Shown here in pieces: positions 1 through 10,584 of a stretch of DNA of 64,000 bases. The notes under the pieces are model-generated. The model saw only the letters and a list, made by a program, of their open reading frames with translations, made no database searches and was not told the DNA's origin. Source of the stretch: Woeseiaceae bacterium (GTDB lineage: Bacteria; Pseudomonadota; Gammaproteobacteria; Steroidobacterales; Woeseiaceae); contig JASJBB010000062.1 in assembly GCA_030066735.1 (NCBI GenBank), forward strand, positions 1 through 64,000, given 5' to 3'. Each line of letters starts with the position of its first letter. Positions within the stretch are counted from its first letter, which is position 1. The translations under genes and the position numbers were made by a program.

Positions 1-267
1 ACGACCATGACGCTGAAGATGTACGCCGGCTTCAAGAACATCGATCTCGACGCGGTAACCGTGAAGGTCGTCCACAAGAAGATGCACGCCGAAGCCTGCG
101 CGGACTGCGAATCCGGCAATGGCAAAATCGATGAGTTTCGTCGCGAACTGACGATCGAGGGCGACGTTGACGAAGCACAGCGCCAGCGCATGCTGGAAAT
201 TGCCGATCGCTGCCCCGTGCACCAGACGCTGCACGGCGAGGTCAAGGTGCGGACGACGCTGACGTAG
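1..267 (+). CDS. OsmC/Ohr-family protein, C-terminal part (5' truncated by window edge)
   Basis: The reading frame is open from the first base, so the true start lies outside the window and only about 88 residues are seen. The C-terminal motif CPVHQTL matches the OsmC-like fold, where this second conserved cysteine works with a cysteine nearer the N-terminus to reduce peroxides. An earlier cysteine pair (CADC) is also visible, but the usual first catalytic cysteine is not in the visible part. The gene converges on yidC, with 27 bases between stops. The family is clear; whether this is OsmC, Ohr or a YhfA-like member cannot be said from a fragment. Confidence 0.75.
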   Translation, partial: TTMTLKMYAGFKNIDLDAVTVKVVHKKMHAEACADCESGNGKIDEFRRELTIEGDVDEAQRQRMLEIADRCPVHQTLHGEVKVRTTLT

Positions 268-268
268 C

Positions 269-294
269 TGGCCGGCCTTTCGCTCGCCCGGCCG
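269..294. terminator. GC-rich hairpin between convergent genes
   Basis: GGCCGG at 270-275 pairs with CCGGCC at 288-293 across a 12-base loop, between the stops of the OsmC-like gene and yidC. There is no clear T run on either side, so a terminator role is only plausible. Confidence 0.3.
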
Positions 295-2004
295 TTAGTC
301 GCCCTTGTTCTTTTTGGGCTTCTTGGTGCCCTTGAGCTTCTCGGCCTTGGCTTCGGCCTCGACAACCTTGTTGATCTTCCACTGCTGCGCGATGGACAGC
401 ACCGTGTTCGTTACCCAGTACAGCACGAGGCCCGACGGGAAGAACGCGAAGAACACCGTGAAAATGACCGGCATGATCTGCATTACCCGCATCTGCACCG
501 GGTCGCCCACCTGCGGGTTGAGCTTCTGTTGCAAGAACATGGCCCCGCCCATGATCAGCGGCAGGATGAAATAGGGATCGCGCGATGACAGGTCGGTGAT
601 CCACAGCGCGAACGGCGCCTGGCGCATTTCCACGCTTTCGAGCAATACCCAGTAGAACGCCAGGAAAAACGGCATCTGTATGAGAATCGGCAGACAGCCC
701 GCGGCCGGGTTCACCTTCTCGCGCTTGTAAAGCTCCATCATGGCCTGGCTGAGCGCCTGGCGATCATCCTTGTAGCGGTCCTGCAGCGCCTTGAGGCGCG
801 GCTGCAGATTTCGCATCTTCGCCATCGAGCGGCCGCTGGACTCCGTGAGCTTGTAGAACAGCAGCTTGATCAGCACCGTGACGGCGATGATCGCGACGCC
901 CCAGTTACCGAAGATGTCGTAGGCCTTGCTCAGCAGCCAGAACAGCGGGTCGGACAGGATGGTCAGCCAGCCATAGTCGACGGTCAGCGTCAGCCGTTCG
1001 TGGATCTCGCCGAGCTGGTCCTGCAGTTTGGGGCCGACGAACAGCGTCGTCGTGAAGGTCTTCGCTGCGCCGGGCTCTACGATGACGGCCGGCCCGATCG
1101 AGTTCGCGGTCGCGACATTGCCGCGAACCGAGGCGCTGTAGCGCTGGCTCGTGCCCGTCTCCGGCACGACGGCGCTCACAAAGTGATGCTGGATGGCGCC
1201 GAACCAGCCATTGTCGCTGGACAGTGTGCGCGGCCCGTCATCGATCAGGTCGTCGCGGTCCAGCTTTTCCGATTTGTCGCCATCGTAGATGATGAGCCCG
1301 TCGAAGGAATACGAATCGACGTCGAACATCGACCGTTCCTGCGGGTATGAGCGCCGCTGCAGCTGCGCATATTCGGCGCCGCGCCAGGGTTCGGCGCCGT
1401 TATTGGTCACGGTCTGCTCAACCGTGACCCGGTAGCTGCCACGTGTAAACGTGTAGCGTTTCTCAACCGTCACGCCTGCGCCATCGCTCCACGTCAGTGG
1501 CACGGTAACCTGGTCTTCCGCACCGAGGTCGAAGCTCGTGCGGCTGCTCGTGAACAGCGCGCGATGGTTGGGCTCCGGGCCCTCGCCCGCCGTGCGCAGC
1601 CCGGTCTGCAACAGCCCGAGCCGGTTCGTGTCCGTGTCCAGCAACCTCACCAGGTCGTCAGGCCGATCCTTGGCGACCGGGTAGCCGAGCAGTGTCGCGC
1701 CCTGCAGCGTGCCGCCCTCGAGGCTGATCTCGACATCCAGGACATCGGTCGTGACGCTAATGGTCGGCGCGCCGGCAGCCGCGGGAGCTTCGGGCTGCCC
1801 TTCGACCGTCGGCATCACGTCCGGTGCGTCTACGCTGGTGTCGGTGAGTTCCGGCAGGTCGGTGACGTCCGGCTGGGGCGCTTCCAGCGCCTCGGTCGTC
1901 TGTTGCGGCGCCGGCCGCGGCGCATAGTCTTCGGTCCACTGCTGCCACGTAATCCACGCCAGCATCAGGAACAATGCCCAAATAAGCAGTCTCTGGTTAT
2001 CCAT
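295..2004 (-). CDS. yidC: Membrane protein insertase YidC
   Basis: Inserts and folds inner-membrane proteins, alone or with SecYEG. The chosen start (ATG at 2002-2004) gives 569 residues beginning MDNQRLLIWALFLML, the usual gammaproteobacterial YidC start with TM1 at about 5-20; a longer frame upstream only overlaps rnpA. A large periplasmic domain (roughly 45-340) is followed by the conserved helix cluster and by the cytoplasmic segment with YKLTESSGRSMAKM. The tail is lysine-rich (KKPKKNKGD). The first 8 bases overlap the end of rnpA, so the two are probably translationally coupled. yidD, which normally sits between rnpA and yidC, is absent. Confidence 0.97.
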   Translation of the reverse strand: MDNQRLLIWALFLMLAWITWQQWTEDYAPRPAPQQTTEALEAPQPDVTDLPELTDTSVDAPDVMPTVEGQPEAPAAAGAPTISVTTDVLDVEISLEGGTLQGATLLGYPVAKDRPDDLVRLLDTDTNRLGLLQTGLRTAGEGPEPNHRALFTSSRTSFDLGAEDQVTVPLTWSDGAGVTVEKRYTFTRGSYRVTVEQTVTNNGAEPWRGAEYAQLQRRSYPQERSMFDVDSYSFDGLIIYDGDKSEKLDRDDLIDDGPRTLSSDNGWFGAIQHHFVSAVVPETGTSQRYSASVRGNVATANSIGPAVIVEPGAAKTFTTTLFVGPKLQDQLGEIHERLTLTVDYGWLTILSDPLFWLLSKAYDIFGNWGVAIIAVTVLIKLLFYKLTESSGRSMAKMRNLQPRLKALQDRYKDDRQALSQAMMELYKREKVNPAAGCLPILIQMPFFLAFYWVLLESVEMRQAPFALWITDLSSRDPYFILPLIMGGAMFLQQKLNPQVGDPVQMRVMQIMPVIFTVFFAFFPSGLVLYWVTNTVLSIAQQWKINKVVEAEAKAEKLKGTKKPKKNKGD

Positions 2005-2389
2005 TCCTATCGTTTCCGCGATCACCGCCGTTGCGGCCGCGCCGGCATCGCTGCCAGTGCGCCGCCATGCTGTCAAACAACTGCCGGTTGGTGGCCGTGG
2101 CGGCCGCCGGCTGGTTGATGACAACTACGTCCATTCCGCTTAACTCCGCCTGGTGTTGTCGAAACGACTCCCTGACGATGCGTTTTATTCGATTTCTGCC
2201 GGTCGCCTGCCGGCAGTGTTTTTTCGATATCGCCAGGCCCAGCCGGGCGTTATCGAGGTCATTCTTCCGGGCCAGTACGGTAAACCATTTGTCACGGCTG
2301 CGCGTGGCTTTTTTGAACACGCGGCCGAACGCTGCGGCGTTGAGCAGCCGGTTCTCTTTCTGGAGCCTGTAAATGGAGCAGCCTGCCAA
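1997..2389 (-). CDS. rnpA: Ribonuclease P protein component
   Basis: Protein cofactor of RNase P, which removes 5' leaders from tRNA precursors. The family signature is visible as GRNRIKRIVRESFR near residues 63-76, preceded by LGLAISKKHCRQA. About 130 residues, normal for the family. No ATG or GTG is available in frame after rpmH, so TTG at 2387-2389 is used as the start; an ATT a few codons downstream (before YRLQKENRLL) is an alternative. It lies 27 bases downstream of rpmH and its 3' end overlaps yidC. Confidence 0.93.
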   Translation of the reverse strand: MAGCSIYRLQKENRLLNAAAFGRVFKKATRSRDKWFTVLARKNDLDNARLGLAISKKHCRQATGRNRIKRIVRESFRQHQAELSGMDVVVINQPAAATATNRQLFDSMAAHWQRCRRGRNGGDRGNDRNG

Positions 2390-2416
2390 CTGCGGGGCGC
2401 GGCCGGTAGCGGCGGG

Positions 2417-2554
2417 CTACTGGGGCGTGAGCTTGGCGCGGCCTTTGGCGCGACGGCGCTTCAACACGAGGCGCCCGGCTTTCGTCGCCATACGGGCACG
2501 GAAACCGTGTGTGCGTGCTCGCTTGATCTTGCTTGGCTGATACGTACGTTTCAT
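2417..2554 (-). CDS. rpmH: 50S ribosomal protein L34
   Basis: A 45-codon gene starting with ATG at 2552-2554 and ending with TAG at 2417-2419. The translation starts [18 protein letters not shown] and continues with [10 protein letters not shown], which is diagnostic of L34; the family is normally 44-46 residues and very basic. It is the first gene of the minus-strand rpmH-rnpA-yidC operon and is divergent from dnaA, the classic order at gammaproteobacterial origins. Confidence 0.96.
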   Translation of the reverse strand: MKRTYQPSKIKRARTHGFRARMATKAGRLVLKRRRAKGRAKLTPQ

Positions 2555-2789
2555 CTGTCGGGTACCTGGTTTTTTCGCTTGCCGCTCAGCGGCCTGCGTT
2601 CCGGAAGGGCGGCAAGATTACGCACATGGCAAAACGCTGTCAATAGAGCGCTGGAAACACTTTCGGGCCGCCGCCAGGCACGATATGGGCTTACCCATAT
2701 GGCGGCGCTCAGGCAGACGTTATAGACTGCCCGGTCTTCCACCGAATAACTAGAATCGACACGTTTTGGGGACTCAATTGGCAGCTGGC
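2555..2789. promoter_or_regulatory. Divergent rpmH/dnaA control region
   Basis: This 235-base gap must hold the promoters for rpmH (leftward) and dnaA (rightward). I see no TTATCCACA-type DnaA box here, unlike origins placed at this position. A perfect 7-base inverted repeat, ATATGGG (2683-2689) and CCCATAT (2694-2700) around a 4-base loop, lies about 90 bases before dnaA and could be an operator. No convincing -35/-10 pair could be assigned. Confidence 0.5.
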
Positions 2790-4115
2790 ATGACGCTCTG
2801 GAACCGGTGCGTCCGCGACCTTCAGGCGGAGCTGCCCGAGCAGGATTTCAACACCTGGATCCGGCCGCTGCAGGCGGTCGAGGATGGCGAGGTCCTGCGG
2901 CTCCTGGCGCCCAATCGCTTTGTCGTCGACTGGCTGCAGGAGCATTACATCGCCCGCATCCTCGAGATCGTCGCCGCGCACGGCTACCAGACCGAGGTCG
3001 TGGTGGAGGTCGGCTCACGCCAGGTGGTCCAGCCGGCGCCGGCGCGGCCGCGCCCCAAAGCCGTCGCATCCACGCAGCCAGCTCCCATGGCGATCGAGTC
3101 GCACCTGAATCCCGCGTTCACGTTCGACGCCTTCGTCGAGGGCAAGAGCAACCAGCTCGCCAAGGCCGCCGCTTCACAGGTTGGTGAGAACCCCGGCAAG
3201 TCCTATAACCCGCTGTTCATTTACGGTGGGGTCGGCCTCGGCAAGACGCACCTGATGCAGGCCGTTGGCAACTCGATGTTGCAGCAGAACCCCAAGGCTC
3301 GCGTTGCGTACGTGCATTCGGAGCGCTTCGTCGGCGACATGGTCCGGGGCCTGCAGCACAACACGATTTCGGAATTCAAGCGCAGCTACCGGTCGCTTGA
3401 CGCGCTGCTGATCGACGACATCCAGTTTTTCGCGGGCAAGGAGCGTTCCCAGGAAGAGTTCTTCCACACATTCAATGCCTTGCTCGAGGGGCAGCGGCAG
3501 ATCGTGCTGACCTGCGATCGCTACCCGAAGGAGGTCAACGGCCTCGAAGAACGGCTGAAGTCGCGGTTCGGGTGGGGCCTGACCGTCGCCATAGAGCCGC
3601 CCGAACTCGAAACGTCGGTCGCGATCCTGATGAGCAAGGCTGCCGCCGAGAACATCGAGTTGCCCGAAGAGGTCGCGTTTTTTATCGCGAAGCGGATTCG
3701 GTCAAACGTGCGCGAACTCGAGGGCGCGCTGCGGCGGGTCATTGCCAACTCGCGTTTCACCGACCGGCCGATTGACCTGGATTTCGCCAAAGAAGCCTTG
3801 CGGGACCTGCTGGCGATGCAGGCCCGGCTCGTCTCGATCGAGAACATCCAGAAGACCGTCGCCGAGTATTTCAAGATTCGCGTGGCCGACCTGCTTTCCA
3901 AGCGCCGCAGCCGTTCCATTGCGCGGCCGAGGCAGGTCGCGATGGCGCTGTCGAAAGAGCTCACCAACCACAGCCTTCCGGAAATCGGTGATGCATTTGG
4001 CGGCCGCGACCACACGACGGTGCTGCACGGCTGTCGCCGGGTACAGGCGCTGCGCGAGACGGACAAGCGCGTTGACGACGACTATATGAATCTGTTGAGA
4101 ACCCTGACAGGATGA
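2790..4115 (+). CDS. dnaA: Chromosomal replication initiator protein DnaA
   Basis: AAA+ initiator that binds DnaA boxes at oriC and melts the origin. The ATG at 2790 gives 441 residues starting [17 protein letters not shown], which aligns with family starts; in-frame TTG codons at 2766 and 2778 would only add an unsupported tail. Domain I (1-80) binds helicase partners. A short linker follows, then the AAA+ domain with Walker A GGVGLGKT near 146-153 and Walker B LLIDDIQF near 207. The C-terminal helix-turn-helix contains the DnaA-box signature DHTTVLHGC near 407. It is immediately followed by oriC and dnaN. Confidence 0.97.
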   Translation: MTLWNRCVRDLQAELPEQDFNTWIRPLQAVEDGEVLRLLAPNRFVVDWLQEHYIARILEIVAAHGYQTEVVVEVGSRQVVQPAPARPRPKAVASTQPAPMAIESHLNPAFTFDAFVEGKSNQLAKAAASQVGENPGKSYNPLFIYGGVGLGKTHLMQAVGNSMLQQNPKARVAYVHSERFVGDMVRGLQHNTISEFKRSYRSLDALLIDDIQFFAGKERSQEEFFHTFNALLEGQRQIVLTCDRYPKEVNGLEERLKSRFGWGLTVAIEPPELETSVAILMSKAAAENIELPEEVAFFIAKRIRSNVRELEGALRRVIANSRFTDRPIDLDFAKEALRDLLAMQARLVSIENIQKTVAEYFKIRVADLLSKRRSRSIARPRQVAMALSKELTNHSLPEIGDAFGGRDHTTVLHGCRRVQALRETDKRVDDDYMNLLRTLTG

Positions 4116-4323
4116 TGTGGATAACCCGTGGACAAGTCGGCAAGCCGATTTTATCCACAAGCTGCCCACAGGTACCCGGCAGGGCGCTCACTCGAAACAC
4201 AGGCCAGTTTTAGCATTTAACTTGTTGTTTTTTAAGGCAAAATATTTTTTATCCACAGGATCAATTGAGCCTAATAATAACAACAATAGATTGATGTCCA
4301 ATATTTATTAACAGGTGGAATCT
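4116..4323. other. oriC: Replication origin oriC (dnaA-dnaN intergenic)
   Basis: Three perfect TTATCCACA DnaA boxes are present: 4116-4124 (minus strand, abutting the dnaA stop codon), 4151-4159 (plus) and 4249-4257 (plus). A weaker box (TTGTCCACG, minus strand) is at 4127-4135. From about 4198 to 4320 the sequence becomes strongly AT-rich in an otherwise GC-rich window, as expected for a DNA unwinding element. The last box is embedded in this stretch. The position between dnaA and dnaN, and the strand switch of gene orientation nearby, support an origin. The dnaN promoter presumably also lies here. Confidence 0.88.
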
Positions 4324-5418
4324 ATGAAATTCAGTGCAGCTCGGGACGTGCTGTTGAAACCTCTTCAGGCCGTCATAGGCGTCGTGGAACGGCGGCAGAC
4401 GATGCCGATACTCTCGAACGTACTCCTGGTCGTCAAAGGTAACGAACTCGCCGTTACGGCAACCGACCTGGAAGTCGAACTGGTTGCCCAGGCCGAGGTG
4501 GCCGTGGAGGCCGGGGGTGAAATCACGGTATCCGGGCGCAAGCTCCTGGATATTTGCCGCGCGCTGCCGGAAGGCTCCGAGGTGGACATCGGGCTCAGCG
4601 GCGAGAAGGTGGTTGTAAAGTCCGGGCGCAGCAAATTCAGCCTGGCAACCTTGCCGGCTGCGGAGTTTCCTACAGTCGAGGACATCAAGGCCGGGCAGAC
4701 CGTGTCGGTCGATCAGGCGGTTCTGGGCCGCCTGATCGAAAAGACGCATTTTTCGATGGCGCAACAGGACGTGCGCTATTACCTGAATGGCATGTTGCTC
4801 GAGACCGGCGGCAAGCACCTGCGGGCCGTGGCGACAGATGGGCACCGGCTGGCGCTTTGTGAGGCCGAGGTGGACTCGGCCGTGAACGAGCAGCAGGTCA
4901 TCGTGCCGCGCAAGGGTGTGCTGGAATTGCAGCGGTTGCTCAGTGGGGAAGGGTCGGTGGACGTCGAGTTGGGCGAAAACCACGTTCGGATTCAGCTGGA
5001 AGGAATCCGCTTCACGTCCAAACTCATCGACGGCCGATTCCCGGAGTACGAGCGCGTCATACCCGCGGACTCCAGCAACGAACTGACGGCCGACCGCGAG
5101 CTGCTGCGCAGCGCATTGCAGCGAACCGCGATCCTGTCAAATGAGAAGTACCGCGGCATCCGGTTGATTATCCGGGATAGTGGCGTTGTGATGCAGGCCC
5201 ACAACCCGGAGCAGGAAGAGGCCGAAGAGGAACTCGAGGTAGCGTACAGCGGTGAGGACATTGAAATTGGCTTCAACGTCAATTACCTGCTGGATGCGCT
5301 GGGCGGTGTCGATGGTGAGCAGGTGAGCATCTCGGTACAGGATGGCAATTCGAGCTGCCTGATTCGCGTGCCGTCCAGCGACGAGTGCAAATTCGTCGTC
5401 ATGCCAATGCGGCTCTAG
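4324..5418 (+). CDS. dnaN: DNA polymerase III subunit beta (sliding clamp)
   Basis: Ring-shaped processivity clamp that tethers DNA polymerase III and other factors to DNA. ATG at 4324, preceded by AGGTGG at 4313-4318, gives 364 residues beginning MKFSAARDVLLKPLQAVIG, near the usual 366. A GTG at 4315 would add three residues but would destroy the ribosome binding site. The C-terminus ends with the typical FVVMPMRL. Three repeated clamp domains span the full length. It lies between oriC and recF, 21 bases before recF. Confidence 0.98.
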   Translation: MKFSAARDVLLKPLQAVIGVVERRQTMPILSNVLLVVKGNELAVTATDLEVELVAQAEVAVEAGGEITVSGRKLLDICRALPEGSEVDIGLSGEKVVVKSGRSKFSLATLPAAEFPTVEDIKAGQTVSVDQAVLGRLIEKTHFSMAQQDVRYYLNGMLLETGGKHLRAVATDGHRLALCEAEVDSAVNEQQVIVPRKGVLELQRLLSGEGSVDVELGENHVRIQLEGIRFTSKLIDGRFPEYERVIPADSSNELTADRELLRSALQRTAILSNEKYRGIRLIIRDSGVVMQAHNPEQEEAEEELEVAYSGEDIEIGFNVNYLLDALGGVDGEQVSISVQDGNSSCLIRVPSSDECKFVVMPMRL

Positions 5419-5439
5419 GGGCTCGCGGACCCGGGCGAC

Positions 5440-6507
5440 GTGCCTATCCTGGAATTCTCGGCGCAGGGCTTTCGATGTCTTGCGAGCGTCGAGCTGGAGG
5501 CGGACCCGGGCTTTAACCTTATCTGCGGCCCGAATGCGTCGGGCAAAACCAGCATCCTGGAGGCGATAGCGTACCTGGGCCGGGGCAAGTCGTTTCGCGG
5601 CGCGCCGGTGACGAGCCTGGTCCGGCATGGCGACAAGGCATTCGTGCTCTTTGGGCAGGTCGAGGACGGTGGCCGGGTCGCGAAAGTCGGCGTACGCAAT
5701 AGCGCCGACGGCCTCGAGGTCAAAATCGACGGCAGGTCCGGCGGTGGTGCGGCGGAGCTTGCCGCGGCGCTGCCTTTGCAAATCATCGACCCCGATGTTC
5801 ATGACCTCGTTGCGGGCGCGCCGGATCAGCGCCGGCGGTATCTCGACTGGATCGCGTTTCACGTGGAACATGGCTACCTGGAGACCTGGCGCCGGTTTCG
5901 TCGTGCGCTGAAGCAGCGCAATGCAGCGCTGCGGTCCGGGCAGGCGGCCGCCACCATCAGCGGCTGGAATGCGGAGTTCGTGGAACTGGCAGGGCGCGTC
6001 GACGCGGCGCGGAGGCTGGCGCTGGAGGTGGCCAGGGAGGAGCTCGAAGAAACCGGCGCGGCGATGCTCGGCGCTGAAATCCGTTTCGAATACCGGCCCG
6101 GCTGGAAGGAGGGCGTCGACTTGCTGGACGCGCTCGAGTCGGGCCTGGAGCGCGACCGGCAGCAAGGCAGCACGCAGTCAGGTCCCCACCGGGCGGATCT
6201 GCGGCTGATCTACGACGAGCGGCAGGCCCGCAAGCTGGTTTCGCGGGGCCAGCAGAAGCTGCTGGCCTGTGCGATGGTCATCGCGGCGGCGCAGACGGCG
6301 CAGTCCGCACTCGAACGACCGCTGCTGATGCTGCTCGACGATCCGGCGGCGGAGCTTGACGACCAGTCGCTGGCACGGCTGATGGCCGGGGTGCGCAACC
6401 TGGGCTGCCAGGTGATCGCGACGAGCCTGGCGCCCGATACGGCGATATTCGACGGTGAGGGCGCTGTGTTTCACGTGGAACACGGGGAATTGAGCAGGGT
6501 GAACTGA
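5440..6507 (+). CDS. recF: DNA replication and repair protein RecF
   Basis: SMC-like ATPase that loads RecA on gapped DNA together with RecO and RecR. It starts with GTG at 5440 and has 355 residues. Walker A is GPNASGKTS near residues 31-39, the ABC signature lies in LVSRGQQKLLACAM, and Walker B is LLMLLDDPAAELD. The pentapeptide HVEHG occurs twice (about residues 142 and 345), and both copies are encoded by a parS-like 16-mer. The position after dnaN and before gyrB is the canonical one. Confidence 0.97.
   Translation: MPILEFSAQGFRCLASVELEADPGFNLICGPNASGKTSILEAIAYLGRGKSFRGAPVTSLVRHGDKAFVLFGQVEDGGRVAKVGVRNSADGLEVKIDGRSGGGAAELAAALPLQIIDPDVHDLVAGAPDQRRRYLDWIAFHVEHGYLETWRRFRRALKQRNAALRSGQAAATISGWNAEFVELAGRVDAARRLALEVAREELEETGAAMLGAEIRFEYRPGWKEGVDLLDALESGLERDRQQGSTQSGPHRADLRLIYDERQARKLVSRGQQKLLACAMVIAAAQTAQSALERPLLMLLDDPAAELDDQSLARLMAGVRNLGCQVIATSLAPDTAIFDGEGAVFHVEHGELSRVN
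5855..5870. promoter_or_regulatory. parS: parS-like centromere site 1 (inside recF)
   Basis: CGTTTCACGTGGAACA differs from the hybrid palindrome TGTTTCACGTGGAACA only at its first base. The known parS consensus forms are TGTTTCACGTGAAACA and TGTTCCACGTGGAACA, and the site lies about 1.7 kb from oriC, where ParB-parS sites cluster. It encodes FHVEH of RecF. parA and parB are not in this window. Confidence 0.6.
6467..6482. promoter_or_regulatory. parS: parS-like centromere site 2 (3' end of recF)
   Basis: TGTTTCACGTGGAACA has one half-site of each common parS form and only one mismatch to either 16-base consensus. It sits about 2.2 kb from oriC within the last codons of recF, again encoding FHVEH. 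Together with the copy at 5855 it looks like a ParB loading cluster at the origin. Confidence 0.65.
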
Positions 6508-6582
6508 CGTCATTGCGAGGCTCCGGGGCGAAACGATCTGAAGGCGGTTGCCGCGGGGCCTTCGGGCCTTGGCAATGACGTC
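6506..6582. repeat. REP-like palindromic intergenic element
   Basis: Perfect 11-base inverted ends, GACGTCATTGC (6506-6516) and GCAATGACGTC (6572-6582), enclose a GC-rich stretch between recF and gyrB. The GTCATTGCGAGG opening resembles a widespread family of bacterial palindromic repeats that begin this way. Only one copy was noticed in the window. It could also act as a terminator or an mRNA-stabilising hairpin for recF. Confidence 0.55.
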
Positions 6583-6646
6583 GCGGAAACGCCTAAAACC
6601 CTATAAAAAATAAGTATTTGAAGGGGCTTGATGGCGCCCTTTTTGA

Positions 6647-9118
<2,472 letters not shown>

Positions 9119-9139
9119 CTCGCCACAGTCCTGACAAAC

Positions 9140-10090
9140 ATGGCTCGAACGCGCCTGCTGATCCACTCGGTCTTCCTGTTCCTGCTGCCACTCGTGGTGG
9201 CCTGGTCTGGCCTGAGCGTAGCGACCACGGCGCTGCTCGTCGTGCTCATGCTGCTGTGGCGCTGGCTCGTCGTCATCAGCGGCTTCGTCATTCCCGACAA
9301 GACGCCGCAGGTCGTGCTCGAGACCATAGCCGTTAGCCACTTCGTCGAAAAAGTGCGCTGGTGCATGGATCGCCTCGGCATCGACTACGAAGAGCGCCAG
9401 AGTGGCGGGACGCTCGGCGCTTTTTTCACGGGCCGCAGCGTGCCGCAGCTGCGCGTTCGCACCGGCATGGTCCAGAGCGTTATTGGCAACTCACCTGAAA
9501 TCCTGCGCTTTCTCTGGGGCAACTACTCGGCTGCCCACGGCGAAAGGGCGGAGTTCCTGGCCCCGACGCTCGAGCGCATCGAATTCGAGAAGCGGCTGGA
9601 TCGATACGCCCGCTTCCAGCAAGTCTGGGTTTACTACCATATCCTCGATGACCGGGCGCTGACGCTACACCTCTGGGGCGTCGACAGCCCTGGCACCCGG
9701 GCGTGGCACAAGCCACTGCTCAAGGTGCTGTTCCCGCTGTTGCGCCTGCTGATGCGCCGCAGTTTCCGCATCACCGACGCCCACTATGCGAAAGCCGTCG
9801 AGTTCATCGAGGAGACGCTGTCGGACGTCGATACCCGCCTGGCCGACGGCCGCGGCTCGATTCTCGGCGGTGACGCCATCAACTACACGGATATTGCCTT
9901 CGCCGCGCTATCGGGCCCCTGGCTGATGCCGGCCGGCTACGGTGGAGGGGCCGCCGAGGGCTGTCGCATAGAGCGCGATGAGGCGTCGGAACCGATGCGG
10001 GCGGACGCGGCGCGCTGGATTGAGGATTTCCCGAGAGCCACGGGCTTCGTCGAGCGCCTTTACGCCGAGGAACGCCAGGCCAACAATTGA
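9140..10090 (+). CDS. Membrane-anchored glutathione S-transferase-like protein
   Basis: 316 residues. Two hydrophobic segments at about 10-24 and 28-49 precede a thioredoxin/GST-like N-terminal domain (ETIAVSHFVEKVRWCMDRLGI, with the helix after the active-site turn recognisable). An all-helical GST-C-like region extends to the end. A second hydrophobic stretch (KVLFPLLRLLMRR) lies near 200. The substrate is unknown, and GST folds fused to an N-terminal membrane hairpin are uncommon. The gene starts 21 bases after gyrB and is followed within 16 bases by a lipoprotein gene, so the two may be co-transcribed. Confidence 0.6.
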   Translation: MARTRLLIHSVFLFLLPLVVAWSGLSVATTALLVVLMLLWRWLVVISGFVIPDKTPQVVLETIAVSHFVEKVRWCMDRLGIDYEERQSGGTLGAFFTGRSVPQLRVRTGMVQSVIGNSPEILRFLWGNYSAAHGERAEFLAPTLERIEFEKRLDRYARFQQVWVYYHILDDRALTLHLWGVDSPGTRAWHKPLLKVLFPLLRLLMRRSFRITDAHYAKAVEFIEETLSDVDTRLADGRGSILGGDAINYTDIAFAALSGPWLMPAGYGGGAAEGCRIERDEASEPMRADAARWIEDFPRATGFVERLYAEERQANN

Positions 10091-10106
10091 GTCAAAACGC
10101 ATTGCT

Positions 10107-10526
10107 ATGAACAAAATCATCTACCTGCTTGGATTTATCGTGCTCGCCGGTTGCGCGTCGCAGGACGAACAGGGCGACCCGTCAACCCAGGATATCGCAC
10201 AGGCCGTCAAGGATTTCATCGAGCTTCGTGAACTGGAGGAACAGCCCTCGATGCGCAGCGGGACGAACGACGGCTGGACCCAGATTGACGATACTTTCAT
10301 CGTGTATACCGCACGCAAGAAGCCCTTCCTCGTCGAATTTGCCAGGCCCTGCTGGGAGCTGCGCGACAACACGCGCATCACACCGGACAGACGCTGGGAT
10401 GCCAACACCATTCGTTCGCGTTTCGACACGATTCGCGGGTGCCGGATCCACAGGATCTATGGCCTGACCGAGGCGGAAGCCGCTGAGCTCAAGAACATCG
10501 GTGAGGCGCCGGGAAGCCGCAACTAA
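10107..10526 (+). CDS. Small lipoprotein of unknown function (DUF6491-like)
   Basis: 139 residues from the ATG at 10107. The signal peptide MNKIIYLLGFIVLAGC ends in a clear lipobox (LAGC), so the mature protein should be lipid-anchored. The mature part has a conserved-looking FIVYTARKKPFLVEF strand and one Cys pair (FARPCWELRD and IRGCRIHRIYGL) that may form a disulfide. The pattern resembles the DUF6491 family, recognised from memory. No catalytic motif is seen. Confidence 0.6.
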   Translation: MNKIIYLLGFIVLAGCASQDEQGDPSTQDIAQAVKDFIELRELEEQPSMRSGTNDGWTQIDDTFIVYTARKKPFLVEFARPCWELRDNTRITPDRRWDANTIRSRFDTIRGCRIHRIYGLTEAEAAELKNIGEAPGSRN

Positions 10527-10584
10527 CGCGACCGGCGACTGATCTCAAACAACCAACGCGGCATCGACCGCAAGGGGAACCATT

